Positions 34,916 to 43,112 of a stretch of 51,635 nt of DNA are shown in pieces (within the stretch, counting starts at the first letter, position 1; each line of letters begins with the position of its first letter). Below the pieces are notes generated by a model. It did no database searches. It had not been told where the DNA came from and saw only the letters and a program-made list of their open reading frames with translations. The stretch comes from CAKOSP01 sp964369625 (GTDB lineage: Bacteria > Bacillota_I > Bacilli_A > RF39 > UBA660). The stretch is from NCBI GenBank assembly GCA_964369625.1, contig CAYJFC010000006.1:1-51635 (forward strand). The letters run 5' to 3'. The position numbers and the translations under genes were made by a program.

Positions 34916-35545
34916 TTATACATTTTTATAACTTAATTTAATAATATTGTACAAATCATATACTTTTTGATTCATTTCATAATTTAATATATTTAAAATA
35001 TTAATATATTGTTTTTTATAATCTTTTTCTTCATCAGTTATCAATTCATTATATAAATAAGTTAATTTATTATAATTTCTATTTTTATATAAATTATCTA
35101 TCTCATTTTTTATATAATTCAAAATAATTTTATTTTGCCTTAAATTTTTAGTTTGAGTTAATTTATCAATTATTTCAAAATTAAAATCATTTCTTTTAAT
35201 AGTATAACTTATTTCATTTATATTTAGTTCATCAATAACAGATAAACTACTATAAAATATACTTTCTCCAAGTTCATTAAATATAATAGCTATACTGTTA
35301 ATATTATCACTTAATATAATACTATATTTAATATAACCTGTTTTTATTTCAGTTTTATTTTTTATTAATTTTAAAAAATCTATGTTTACTTTTATTTTAT
35401 TATTTATAACACTTTGAAATTTTCGTGTACTAATTAAAATAATTGGAATTTTATTTATATTTAATATATTGTCATCATCTAACCATTCATAAAATTGATA
35501 ATAATTATCTAAAAAATTTAAATCTACGTCGTAATAATAATCCAT
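34916..35545 (-). CDS. DUF3603-like protein
   Basis: A 209-residue cytoplasmic protein. The N-terminus (MDYYYDVDLNFLDNYYQFYEW, then DDNILNINKIPIILIS) follows the pattern of the DUF3603 family of Bacillota, where a short YxYDV start leads into an FxEW motif. The C-terminal half is helical (NLRQNKIILNYIKNEIDNLY, NYNKLTYLYNELI). Family function is unknown. Its 5' end overlaps the small membrane protein gene by 41 bases, in another frame. The family call is from memory of the N-terminal pattern and should be checked. Confidence 0.6.
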   Translation of the reverse strand: MDYYYDVDLNFLDNYYQFYEWLDDDNILNINKIPIILISTRKFQSVINNKIKVNIDFLKLIKNKTEIKTGYIKYSIILSDNINSIAIIFNELGESIFYSSLSVIDELNINEISYTIKRNDFNFEIIDKLTQTKNLRQNKIILNYIKNEIDNLYKNRNYNKLTYLYNELITDEEKDYKKQYINILNILNYEMNQKVYDLYNIIKLSYKNV

Positions 35546-35744
35546 GCTTTTTTACCCTTTCAATAGCTAAAATTAAAAATACAAACCCTAATATTAAAAT
35601 ATAAAAACTAGGTTTTCTAATTATAAAATATACGAATTCTAAAAAATTATACCCCAATACTAAAATATTTGAATAAAGTATTAAAAAAAAGATACCAATG
35701 CTTAAAAACATAATGCTTAATAGTAAAAATAATATTAATATCAT
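35505..35744 (-). CDS. Small membrane protein (79 residues)
   Basis: Two hydrophobic helices (residues 1-30 and 42-64) joined by NFLEFVYFIIRKPS, with a strongly basic tail (RVKKHGLLLRRRFKFF). The two-helix hairpin with a basic cytoplasmic end is common in small Bacillota membrane proteins. GAGG lies seven bases before the ATG. It overlaps the DUF3603-like gene by 41 bases, so the two are presumably translated in tandem. Function unknown. Confidence 0.65.
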   Translation of the reverse strand: MILILFLLLSIMFLSIGIFFLILYSNILVLGYNFLEFVYFIIRKPSFYILILGFVFLILAIERVKKHGLLLRRRFKFFR

Positions 35745-35812
35745 AATAGCCTCATTAAATTTTATTTATTAATTCCTAAAATTATTATATAATTATTAAT
35801 AGAGGTGGAAAA

Positions 35813-36622
35813 ATGGAAATCATTCGTTATATTATATTAGGCATTATTCAAGGTATCACTGAACCAATACCTGTATCATCAAGTGGTCACATATATTTAT
35901 TTAAAGAATTATTCAATACAAATATTTTTAATTCTTTAAACTTTGAGATTATAGCAAACTTTGGTTCTTTTATTGCTATACTTATAATTTTTTGGAAGGA
36001 TATAGTTGATTTAGTACAAAATTTCTTTTCTTATATATTTAATAAGAATACAAGAAAAAAAACAGTTAACAAATTTAAATATTGTATATTTTTAATTATA
36101 TCTACTATTCCAGTAACCATAACTGGATTATTATTTAAAGATGCATTAGAAAATAGATTATTATCAATTCATTTTTTAGGATTTTCTTTTTTACTGACTG
36201 CATTAATGTTATTTATTGTAAGAAAACATATTGGAAGTAAAGATGATTTAGATATCACAATAAAAGATGCTGTTATAATTGGATTATTTCAATCAGTAGC
36301 TATACTACCCGGCATATCAAGAAGCGGAGCTACTCTAGTTGCATGCTTACTTTGTAATTTAAAAAGAGAAACATCACTTAAATACACATTCATTTTATAT
36401 TTCCCAGCAAGTATTGGTTCCCTTGTGTTAGGAGCTAGTGATTTTATAAGCAATAGTGAATCATCACTTATAGCACCTTATATAGCAGGTTCTATAGCCG
36501 CACTAATAATTACATATTTTTCTTATAAATGGTTAAGTAACTGGGTTAAAAATGGAAAATTACATTATTTTTCAATATATTGTATATTGCTAGCCTTATT
36601 TATATTTATTTATTTTAGATAA
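35813..36622 (+). CDS. uppP: Undecaprenyl-diphosphatase UppP/BacA
   Basis: A 269-residue membrane enzyme of the BacA family with seven to eight helices. Family motifs are GITEPIPVSSSGH near the N-terminus (Glu and the SSSGH catalytic region) and LPGISRSGATLVA in the second half. It removes phosphate from undecaprenyl diphosphate outside the membrane so that the carrier can be reused for peptidoglycan and capsule; it also gives basal bacitracin tolerance in many species. GAGGTGG lies upstream of the ATG. It is a single-gene plus-strand unit closed by a hairpin directly after the stop. Confidence 0.95.
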   Translation: MEIIRYIILGIIQGITEPIPVSSSGHIYLFKELFNTNIFNSLNFEIIANFGSFIAILIIFWKDIVDLVQNFFSYIFNKNTRKKTVNKFKYCIFLIISTIPVTITGLLFKDALENRLLSIHFLGFSFLLTALMLFIVRKHIGSKDDLDITIKDAVIIGLFQSVAILPGISRSGATLVACLLCNLKRETSLKYTFILYFPASIGSLVLGASDFISNSESSLIAPYIAGSIAALIITYFSYKWLSNWVKNGKLHYFSIYCILLALFIFIYFR

Positions 36623-36623
36623 A

Positions 36624-36653
36624 AAAAGAAACACTGGGAAATGTGTTTCTTTT
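36624..36653. terminator. Bidirectional terminator after uppP
   Basis: AAAGAAACAC and GTGTTTCTTT form a perfect ten-pair stem with A and T runs on each side. It can also end minus-strand transcripts from the histidine kinase operon. The 125 bases between it and the kinase stop hold no convincing gene. Confidence 0.83.
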
Positions 36654-36778
36654 AATTTATGTTTAAAGTGTGAGTTTAAGTTTTTTATTATTGTGCGTTT
36701 ATTTTACTATCTATCATTCCTCCTTACATATACATAATAACAATCATATATGAAAATTATTTGATGGATATTTGAAAT

Positions 36779-38158
36779 CTATTTAATGATGAAGTAAAAC
36801 GTTGTACCTTTGCTAGAGGTTTTAACACCATATTCAAAATTATGTAATAACAAAATTTCTTTAACTATAGATAAACCAATACCTGAGGATACTACATTTC
36901 TTTTATGATTTTTTTCAGTTTTATAATATTTATCCCAAATATTATTTAAATCTTTTTCTTTTATTCCTTTACCTGTATCTGTTATTTCAAGTATATGTTC
37001 TATAGGACTAATTCTTTTAATATTAATTATAATTTTTTTATCTTCGCCAGTGTAATTAATTGCATTATTTACTAAATTATAAATTACTTGATTTATTTTA
37101 CTTTTATCTGCTTTTACAAATAATTTTTTAGGTGTAGTTATAATAAAGTTATATTTTTCAGTTTCCTTTATAATTTGATATTTATTTACCAATTTATTTA
37201 TCTCGTCTATTAAATTATATTTTTCTACATTTAATGATTCTTTATTGTCTTGAAGTTTTGTCATATCTAATATATCATTTACGAGTAATGTTAATCTATC
37301 TGCTTCATCTACAATTATACTTACATGTTCATCTAGTTTATCTTTATCCTTATAAGATATATCCTTTATCATTTCTGCGTAAGCTTTTATCATTGTAAGT
37401 GGTGTTTTTAAATCATGAGATACATTTGCCATTAAATCTTGTTTAAATTTATTAGTTTGTCCTATTTCATTTTGGGCTAAATTTAAAGAGTCTACTAGTT
37501 CATCTATTTCTTTTATATCATATTTTTCGAATTCAACTTTTTTACTTGTACCTATATATTTAGCTTTTTTTGTAATATTTATGATTGGGCCAGTTATTTT
37601 TTTAGATAATATATAACTTAATACTATTGATATTACAATTGCTCCCAAAGATAAATACAATATTTGATCAACAAATAAATTTGTTACTACCGATGTATCT
37701 TCCAAATTTGCATAAATAAATATTGATTGATCATAATGTTTTATCGCTAATAATACTGCTGAAGTTTTTTCACTTTGATTTATAAATCTATATTGATAAC
37801 GATCATTATTTGAATCAATAAATTCTTTTTGCATAGCAATAATTCTTTCGTCTTGATCACCTAATGCACAACCTATCAATTTTATGTTGTACTCACCTTC
37901 AACGCTATAGCCGTCTGTTCGCATAATACATACTTCATTTTCATATGCTAATTTATCTAATGTTGCATCTAACTGATTTATATCACTAGGTAAATCAGCA
38001 GCAATATTATTCACCATTTGTAGTTGATATTTTTCAAAAAAATAAGAAAATAAAAAAATAACACTTGACCATAATAAAATAATCATTATTACTACAAATG
38101 TTGTAAGATAAATAGCTGTTTTAGTATTAAAACTACTTAACTTATTTTTTATACTCAA
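36779..38158 (-). CDS. Sensor histidine kinase (HAMP-HisKA-HATPase)
   Basis: A 459-residue membrane kinase. Two helices (about 15-38 and 165-187) flank an extracellular sensor domain of about 125 residues. A HAMP segment, the HisKA dimerisation helix with the phospho-acceptor His in ANVSHDLKTPLTMIKAYAEM, and an ATPase domain with NLVNNAINYT (N box), EITDTGKGI (G1) and SSGIGLSIVKEI (G2) follow. The sensor domain has two Cys residues (VCIMR; GCALGD) that could form a disulfide. It overlaps the response regulator gene by 17 bases. The signal is unknown. The architecture is that of PhoR/ResE-like kinases. Confidence 0.93.
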   Translation of the reverse strand: MSIKNKLSSFNTKTAIYLTTFVVIMIILLWSSVIFLFSYFFEKYQLQMVNNIAADLPSDINQLDATLDKLAYENEVCIMRTDGYSVEGEYNIKLIGCALGDQDERIIAMQKEFIDSNNDRYQYRFINQSEKTSAVLLAIKHYDQSIFIYANLEDTSVVTNLFVDQILYLSLGAIVISIVLSYILSKKITGPIINITKKAKYIGTSKKVEFEKYDIKEIDELVDSLNLAQNEIGQTNKFKQDLMANVSHDLKTPLTMIKAYAEMIKDISYKDKDKLDEHVSIIVDEADRLTLLVNDILDMTKLQDNKESLNVEKYNLIDEINKLVNKYQIIKETEKYNFIITTPKKLFVKADKSKINQVIYNLVNNAINYTGEDKKIIINIKRISPIEHILEITDTGKGIKEKDLNNIWDKYYKTEKNHKRNVVSSGIGLSIVKEILLLHNFEYGVKTSSKGTTFYFIIK

Positions 38159-38804
38159 ATTTATAACCTACTTCCCTTATAGTTTTTATAAAATTTCGAT
38201 ATTTACCTAAATGATTTCTTAAAGTTTTTATATGAGTATCAATTGTTCGATCATCTCCGTAAAAGTCATAACCCCAAACATTAGATAATAATTTTTCCCT
38301 TGTAAGGGCTATATTTTTATTACTTATTAAATATTTAAGTAAATCATACTCTTTAGGAGTTAAATTAATTTCTACATCATCTATATAAACTTCATGAGCT
38401 ATGTCATCTACTTTAATTCCTTCAATAATAATAAGTTCTTTTTCTCCATTTAATCTTTTTAATATAGCTTTTACTCTAGCCACTAATTCTTTAGGACTAA
38501 ATGGTTTAGTAACATAATCGTCTATTCCTAAATCAAACCCTACTAATTTATCATATTCTTCACTTCTGGCAGATAACATAATAAAAGGAACTTGACTAAT
38601 TTTTCTAATTTCCTTGCATGCAGTAAATCCATCCATTTTGGGCATCATAATATCCATAATTACTAAATCAATTTTTTCTTTATTAATAAGCTCGATAGCC
38701 TCTAGACCATTAATTGCCTCAAATATTGTAAAACCTTCTAAAGTTAAATATTCTTTAATAACTCTTCTAATTAAATCTTCGTCATCAACTACTAATATAT
38801 TCAT
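38142..38804 (-). CDS. Response regulator, OmpR/PhoB family
   Basis: A 220-residue two-domain regulator. The receiver domain shows VVDDEDLIR, the phospho-acceptor Asp in DLVIMDIMMPKMDG (about residue 51), the Thr/Ser switch region MLSARSEE and VTKPFSPKELVARV. The winged-helix output domain follows with LTPKEYDLLKYLI and RTIDTHIKTLRNHLG. It should be phosphorylated by the kinase encoded next. AAGGAGT precedes the ATG. A perfect inverted repeat overlaps its promoter and may be an autoregulatory operator. Confidence 0.95.
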   Translation of the reverse strand: MNILVVDDEDLIRRVIKEYLTLEGFTIFEAINGLEAIELINKEKIDLVIMDIMMPKMDGFTACKEIRKISQVPFIMLSARSEEYDKLVGFDLGIDDYVTKPFSPKELVARVKAILKRLNGEKELIIIEGIKVDDIAHEVYIDDVEINLTPKEYDLLKYLISNKNIALTREKLLSNVWGYDFYGDDRTIDTHIKTLRNHLGKYRNFIKTIREVGYKFEYKK

Positions 38805-38824
38805 AATAACTCCTTTGTTTATAT

Positions 38825-38844
38825 ATTATATCACTATTGTGATA
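38825..38844 (-). promoter_or_regulatory. Response regulator promoter region with inverted repeat
   Basis: TATCAC-TATT-GTGATA (38829-38844) is a perfect six-base inverted repeat that overlaps the -10 box TATAAT (minus strand, 38825-38830). The -35 box is weak. An operator for repression or autoregulation is possible. Confidence 0.4.
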
Positions 38845-38853
38845 ATTACATGA

Positions 38854-38881
38854 AAAAATACTAAGCTTGGTTAGTATTTTC
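38854..38881 (-). terminator. Terminator of the YtxH gene
   Basis: On the minus strand AAATACTAA/TTAGTATTT with loop CCAAGC, then TTTT. The last five codons and stop of the YtxH-domain gene make up most of the hairpin. Confidence 0.82.
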
Positions 38882-39268
38882 TATTTTTTTTATTGTTGTT
38901 TTAATAACTTTATTTGCTTTAACTTTAATTTCTTGTGCTAATGATAATATTTCCTCTTTTTCAGATTCTTTTAACTCCTCTATTAAATCATTTAAATCTT
39001 TTTCTATAATAGTAGCTTTATCTTTAGCAACTTTTAATATAGTTTCTTTAGAAAGCATTGTTATACTTTCTTCAATATCAGTTAATTTACGAGAAAATTT
39101 ACCATCCTCATCGAACAAATCCATTTCTTTGATTTTAGCAACTAATTCATCTATTTTAATTTTCAAATCTTTTCTTAATTCTTTACCAGATTTTGGAGCA
39201 AGAAGCATTCCTATTCCTACACCTATCAAAGCTCCTAATAAAAAATTACCTCCGCCATTTTTACTCAT
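38861..39268 (-). CDS. YtxH domain-containing protein
   Basis: A 135-residue protein with one N-terminal membrane helix of the YtxH type: FLLGALIGVGIGMLLAPKSGKELRKDLK (in two parts), the glycine-zipper helix followed by the APKSG motif. A long charged helical tail follows, likely coiled coil. YtxH-type proteins in Bacillota are linked to envelope stress, but no molecular role is settled. The start overlaps the DUF948-like gene by eight bases, and the two are a common gene pair. Confidence 0.85.
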   Translation of the reverse strand: MSKNGGGNFLLGALIGVGIGMLLAPKSGKELRKDLKIKIDELVAKIKEMDLFDEDGKFSRKLTDIEESITMLSKETILKVAKDKATIIEKDLNDLIEELKESEKEEILSLAQEIKVKANKVIKTTIKKIENTNQA

Positions 39269-39548
39269 CGTCTTTTTCCTTTCTTTTGCTTTTCATAAAC
39301 ATTTTTCCAAGAAAACCGCTGAAAAAATCAACAATAGTATCAGTTAAACTAGATATTCTATCAGTAGCAAAATCAAGTAAGCCAAATAATGGAGTTATTG
39401 AATCCATTTTTTCATTAACATTATCTATTAATTTTTCTGCTTTATTCATTGCACTAATACTTTTAATACCCAATATTATACCTACTACTAAAAATATAAT
39501 TAATAAAAAGTAAATTATTACTGGTAATACTTCTAACAAAGTGTCCAT
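39261..39548 (-). CDS. DUF948/YtxG-like small membrane protein
   Basis: A 95-residue protein with one N-terminal helix (VLPVIIYFLLIIFLVVGIILGI) followed by an amphipathic helix (NKAEKLIDNVNEKMDSI) and a basic C-terminus. That layout, and adjacency to a YtxH gene, match the YtxG/DUF948 partners. The mature part, SITPLFGLLDFATDRISSLTD, would run along the membrane surface. Its role may be to pair with the YtxH protein. Family membership rests on layout and context more than on motifs. Confidence 0.7.
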   Translation of the reverse strand: MDTLLEVLPVIIYFLLIIFLVVGIILGIKSISAMNKAEKLIDNVNEKMDSITPLFGLLDFATDRISSLTDTIVDFFSGFLGKMFMKSKRKEKDDE

Positions 39549-39550
39549 TT

Positions 39551-40462
39551 TTATTCATCCCTACTTTCATACATTGAATCAATTAAATCAAACAAATCAT
39601 TTTCAAGTGTATCATCTTTATCAAATTCATCTATAATAGGTTCTTCTTTAGCTTGTGGTTTAATTTCATTGTAAGATGGCACTGGAACTTCTTCAGTAAT
39701 ATCAAATTCTTCATCAAATGAAACTTTTACATCAGCAGTATCTCCTAAAAGTTCATCTATAGTTTTAACTTTTTCTTCTTTTTTATACTCAGGAAAATTA
39801 ACACTAACAGTTTGCATTTCTTCATATACAACTTTAGTAGGCTCCATATTCATTGTTTCATCTAAAATAGTATCTTTTAAACCTCCGAAAGCTTTCTTTC
39901 TAACACTATCAACATCAATTGTATCTGTATCAACTGGAGTTCTAGTTTTAACATCTTCTGGTTTATAATCTTCATTTAATACCCCGTAAACTGGAGATAT
40001 TATAGGTGAAGGTTTAAATTTTCTTTTTTCTTTATATTCAGATGATTCTGTTTTTTCTAATCTATTGTACTCTGTTCTTTTTTCTATTTTTTTTATACGT
40101 TCATATTCCATAGCATTTGTAGTTCTAGGTTGATTATGTACTCTTGTAGGTGCAGAACTTCTAGGCACAGATGGTGGCACTGAATTATTAACTCTACCAC
40201 CTTTTGGCGCCCCTAAATTATTTTCAAATTCATCTTCATCAAATTCTGGAAATGGAAATGTATTTTCTTTTTTATAAATATCATGGTCACTAGTAATAGG
40301 CTTTGGTTTTACCACGGGCACTTCTTCTGTTACCTGTTTATAAGATTCTACTTTAGGAATCTCTTTTTTTACCGGCACTTCCTCTTCTTTTCTAATATTT
40401 TGATTTTGCGCTATTTCTTCCTCATCAAATAATATATCTTTTATTTTCTTAAAAAAACTCAT
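39551..40462 (-). CDS. Intrinsically disordered acidic protein with a conserved-looking SPIISPVYGVL motif
   Basis: A 303-residue protein with a short N-terminal amphipathic helix (MSFFKKIKDILFDEEE) that could contact the membrane. A low-complexity region rich in Glu, Lys, Pro and Val follows. Short ordered-looking peptides stand out: FKPSPIISPVYGVLNEDYKPED (two halves, about residues 146-167), KVKTIDELLGD and a C-terminal NDLFDLIDSMYESRDE helix. The overall layout suggests a scaffold with short binding motifs rather than an enzyme. It starts the group ahead of the DUF948-like and YtxH genes and follows a lipoprotein gene. I have no name for it. Confidence 0.7.
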   Translation of the reverse strand: MSFFKKIKDILFDEEEIAQNQNIRKEEEVPVKKEIPKVESYKQVTEEVPVVKPKPITSDHDIYKKENTFPFPEFDEDEFENNLGAPKGGRVNNSVPPSVPRSSAPTRVHNQPRTTNAMEYERIKKIEKRTEYNRLEKTESSEYKEKRKFKPSPIISPVYGVLNEDYKPEDVKTRTPVDTDTIDVDSVRKKAFGGLKDTILDETMNMEPTKVVYEEMQTVSVNFPEYKKEEKVKTIDELLGDTADVKVSFDEEFDITEEVPVPSYNEIKPQAKEEPIIDEFDKDDTLENDLFDLIDSMYESRDE

Positions 40463-40475
40463 TTTCCATCCTCCA

Positions 40476-41111
40476 TTAATTTAGTAAATCCTGATCAAAA
40501 TCTTCTTCTTCTGGTTTTACATAATTATTATCATAATTTAAGTAATTACTATCACTTTTTGTAGTATTAAATATGTTATATTCTTCATCCGTAAAATTTA
40601 TAACATCATTACCTAAATTATTTTCTATAACTTCATCATTGTAATCTATACTTTTTAAAACATTAATAGCGTAGATTATCGATTCATTGATATCGCTATA
40701 ATCCACTATCACTTCTATTTTAGCATAATTATACATAATTTCAATTAAATATTTATCATTTTCTTTATTATTTATTTCTAAATAACCGTATTTATTGTTA
40801 TATTCAAAATTATTTGAATATAAAGCATCATTAACTTTTTGGTATCCTACTTCAGTTTTATTTAAATAACTAATTACATCTACATATAAATAAAAATTGT
40901 ATTTGTTATTAGTTATAACTTCATTATATAATGTTTGATCATCTACTTGCATGCCTAGTGGTAAATAATACTTGTAACCAACTCGGTAAATATTTGTTTT
41001 ATTTTCTTTGTATGCAAATGTTTCAATTGTTTGATCAACACTCAATTCATTAACATTAGAGCATCCACTTATCAGAAGCAAAAAAACTATCAATAATAAA
41101 TGTTTCTTCAT
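40476..41111 (-). CDS. Putative lipoprotein, function unknown
   Basis: A 211-residue protein with signal peptide and lipobox LLLISGC (Cys at about 17). The mature part has a beta-rich region (YRVGYKYYLPLGMQV; YNFYLYVDVISYLN; YLIEIMYNYAKIEVIVDYSD) and an acidic Asn-rich C-terminal tail (YVKPEEEDFDQDLLN). No enzymatic motif is present. It is the first gene of the minus-strand set lipoprotein - disordered protein - DUF948-like - YtxH, all closely spaced, which suggests a joint envelope function on the outer face. That link is inference. Confidence 0.75.
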   Translation of the reverse strand: MKKHLLLIVFLLLISGCSNVNELSVDQTIETFAYKENKTNIYRVGYKYYLPLGMQVDDQTLYNEVITNNKYNFYLYVDVISYLNKTEVGYQKVNDALYSNNFEYNNKYGYLEINNKENDKYLIEIMYNYAKIEVIVDYSDINESIIYAINVLKSIDYNDEVIENNLGNDVINFTDEEYNIFNTTKSDSNYLNYDNNYVKPEEEDFDQDLLN

Positions 41112-41163
41112 AACATACTCCTCTACAAAACATTATATCAAAAAAAAAGCAAAAGTTAAACAA

Positions 41164-41769
41164 TTACTTTTTATATGCTAATAAATATTTTATTTTCACA
41201 CCTTTATTAGAAAATTTTTCTTCATATTCTGTCATAACGTTAAATTTATTTTCTTTATGCAAATCATAATAAAGTTCCACTATTTCATAACCATAATTTT
41301 TTAAAGATTCCAAAGAATATGCAAATAAATCATCATTATCAGTTTTCATTTCTATTTCTTTTGCAGCTTTAAATAATTTATCATAAACTTTTAATTGATT
41401 TTCATGAGTAAGTCTTCTTTTTGCATGCCTATCTTTAGGCCATGGATCAGAAAAATTCAAATATATTTTATCTACTTTTTTTTCTAGTAAAGAAATTGTG
41501 TCAACTATATCCATTACTATTACTTTTACATTTCCCAATTTTTCTTGCTCAATTTTTTTAATTGCTAGACTTGCTACTGCAGAATATTTTTCTATTCCTA
41601 TGTAATTTATATCAGGATTAGCTTTTGCCATCCCTATAACAAAGTTACCTTTTCCCATGCCTATTTCTATATGCAAGTTTTTACCATTTTTATATTCATT
41701 ATTTTCATCATAATAAAAATCACAATTACTTAAAACAAATTCTTTATCCTTAGGATTTCTCATTCTCAT
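41164..41769 (-). CDS. trmB: tRNA (guanine-N7-)-methyltransferase TrmB
   Basis: A 201-residue Rossmann methyltransferase that makes m7G46 in tRNA. The start MRMRNPKDKEFV (ATG 41767-41769) copies the MRxRxxP-type start of B. subtilis TrmB; the longer open frame is rejected. SAM-binding motif I is HIEIGMGKGNFVIGMA, and the catalytic region is LNFSDPWPKDRHAKRRLTH. ADxxS-type residues near YIGIEKYSAVA contribute to binding. It is divergent from a small Asn/Pro/Met-rich gene, with only 49 bases between the starts, so the two promoters must overlap. An AT-rich weak hairpin and T run follow its stop. Confidence 0.94.
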   Translation of the reverse strand: MRMRNPKDKEFVLSNCDFYYDENNEYKNGKNLHIEIGMGKGNFVIGMAKANPDINYIGIEKYSAVASLAIKKIEQEKLGNVKVIVMDIVDTISLLEKKVDKIYLNFSDPWPKDRHAKRRLTHENQLKVYDKLFKAAKEIEMKTDNDDLFAYSLESLKNYGYEIVELYYDLHKENKFNVMTEYEEKFSNKGVKIKYLLAYKK

Positions 41770-41818
41770 ATTATCACAACTTTCTATTTTACATATAATG
41801 ATTGTAGGAGGAATTATT

Positions 41819-42178
41819 ATGAAAAAAAATCGCACATCATTTTTTAATGAATCAACTGATTATACTCAATTTAATCAAAATACTCTTAGTCAAAATATCC
41901 CGAATCAAAATATGTTATATCCTGCAAATGGTATGTATCCCCCAAATATTTCTGCACAGTCAAGTTTTCAAACTAATAATATGCCAATGATGAATCAACC
42001 AATGCCAAATCCTAATATGCCTATGCCACTGCCTAATACAGATAACATAGAAAGTAAACTTGCAAAAATGGAAAGACAAATAGCGCGTCTTGAACATAGA
42101 GTAACTAAACTAGAAACTAATACAACATTATCAACTGATGATTTTAACAATACAGTTAATGATATGTATATGGTTTAA
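41819..42178 (+). CDS. Asn/Pro/Met-rich small protein with C-terminal coiled coil
   Basis: A 119-residue protein beginning at the ATG at 41819 with GTAGGAGG at the right distance. The first 75 residues are low complexity, rich in Asn, Gln, Pro and Met (NMPMMNQPMPNPNMPMPLP). Residues 80-105 form a heptad helix (ESKLAKMERQIARLEHRVTKLE), so it likely self-associates. The composition resembles spore coat and crust proteins, and CATATAATG upstream resembles a SigE/SigK -10 box, but neither is decisive. It converges with the Cse60-like gene, overlapping it by four bases. Function unknown. Confidence 0.65.
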   Translation: MKKNRTSFFNESTDYTQFNQNTLSQNIPNQNMLYPANGMYPPNISAQSSFQTNNMPMMNQPMPNPNMPMPLPNTDNIESKLAKMERQIARLEHRVTKLETNTTLSTDDFNNTVNDMYMV

Positions 42179-42345
42179 TTATAAATTACCATTGCACTAA
42201 AACAATATATTTGTTCTTCTCCAGAAATACCAATTGCCACTTGATACTTGATATCTATTATATCACTATCTATAGTAGTTAAAAAGGTATTAATTGCAAC
42301 TTCTAAATCTTTTTCGTGAATTTCATCAAATAATTTCACTTTCAT
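42175..42345 (-). CDS. Cse60-like sporulation protein
   Basis: A 56-residue protein starting MKVKLFDEIHEKDLE and containing DIKYQVAIGISGEEQIYCFSAM, which matches the pattern of B. subtilis Cse60, a small SigE-dependent sporulation protein of unknown function. I take the ATG at 42343-42345 (GGTGA four bases upstream), because the longer open frame covers the uppS terminator. If correct, this gene is transcribed separately after the uppS terminator. The call is from memory of the family pattern. Confidence 0.7.
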   Translation of the reverse strand: MKVKLFDEIHEKDLEVAINTFLTTIDSDIIDIKYQVAIGISGEEQIYCFSAMVIYN

Positions 42346-42393
42346 CTTATCACCATGATAATTATAAAAAATTAATTTAGAATATATTGTCAT

Positions 42394-42421
42394 AAAAAAA
42401 CGATTTTGTATATCAAAATCA
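42394..42421 (-). terminator. Terminator of the leuS-uppS operon
   Basis: On the minus strand TGATTTTG/CAAAATCG with loop ATATA, then seven T. It starts exactly at the uppS TGA stop codon. Confidence 0.83.
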
Positions 42422-43111
42422 TTTTTTATTGTTTCCTCCGAATCTTCTATTACGCTTAAAATATTCATCCAGCGCTATATCAAACTCTTTTTCATCAAAG
42501 TCTGGAAAATAAGTATCAGTAAAATATAATTCAGCATATGCAGCTTGATACAACATAAAATTACTTATCCTTTGTTCTCCACTAGTTCTAATTAAAAAAT
42601 CAATTTCTGGTAAATCATTATATAAATATTTACTAAAATTATTTTCATCAAAATTTTCTAAGTCATTAGCTATTTTTAATGCAGCATCTATAATTTCTGC
42701 TTGACCACCATAATTTAAACAAATATTAAATATTCCCCCTGTATTATCTTTTGTATAAAATGCTAAATCTTCCATAGCTTTTATTACATCAAATCTTAGC
42801 GGATCTTTTCTACCAGAAAAGATTACTTTAATATTTTTCTTTTTAAAATATTTTTTTTCTGCTTTAAATTTTTTAACAAATAAATCCATTAAATAATTTA
42901 CTTCTTCTTCACTTCTTTTAAAATTTTCTGTTGAAAAAGCAAAAACACTTAAAACTTTTATACCTTTATTTAATATATATTCTGATAATTTTTTTAAATT
43001 ATTATCACCCGCTGCATGTCCTTCACTACGTTTTAACCCACGTTTTGTTGCCCATCTTCCATTTCCATCTAAAATTATAGCTACATGCTTAGGCATAATT
43101 TCATTATTCAT
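42419..43111 (-). CDS. uppS: Isoprenyl transferase (undecaprenyl diphosphate synthase)
   Basis: A 230-residue cis-prenyltransferase. Conserved regions: HVAIILDGNGRWATKRGL with the catalytic Asp, GHAAG, FAFSTENFKRS, FNICLNYGGQ, and the C-terminal DFLIRTSGEQRISNFMLYQAAYAELYFTD (quoted as two family blocks). It condenses isopentenyl units into the C55 carrier used by MurG and by the capsule initiating transferase in this window. It begins one base after leuS stops and is the last gene of a T-box-controlled operon, so lipid carrier synthesis here may respond to leucyl-tRNA status. The TGA stop is part of the terminator hairpin. Confidence 0.96.
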   Translation of the reverse strand: MNNEIMPKHVAIILDGNGRWATKRGLKRSEGHAAGDNNLKKLSEYILNKGIKVLSVFAFSTENFKRSEEEVNYLMDLFVKKFKAEKKYFKKKNIKVIFSGRKDPLRFDVIKAMEDLAFYTKDNTGGIFNICLNYGGQAEIIDAALKIANDLENFDENNFSKYLYNDLPEIDFLIRTSGEQRISNFMLYQAAYAELYFTDTYFPDFDEKEFDIALDEYFKRNRRFGGNNKK

Positions 43112-43112
43112 T

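Noticed and set aside
36690..36725. Nine-codon minus-strand frame after an AGGAGG-like sequence downstream of the histidine kinase
   Set aside because: The ATG abuts the ribosome site with no spacing and the peptide has no recognisable feature.
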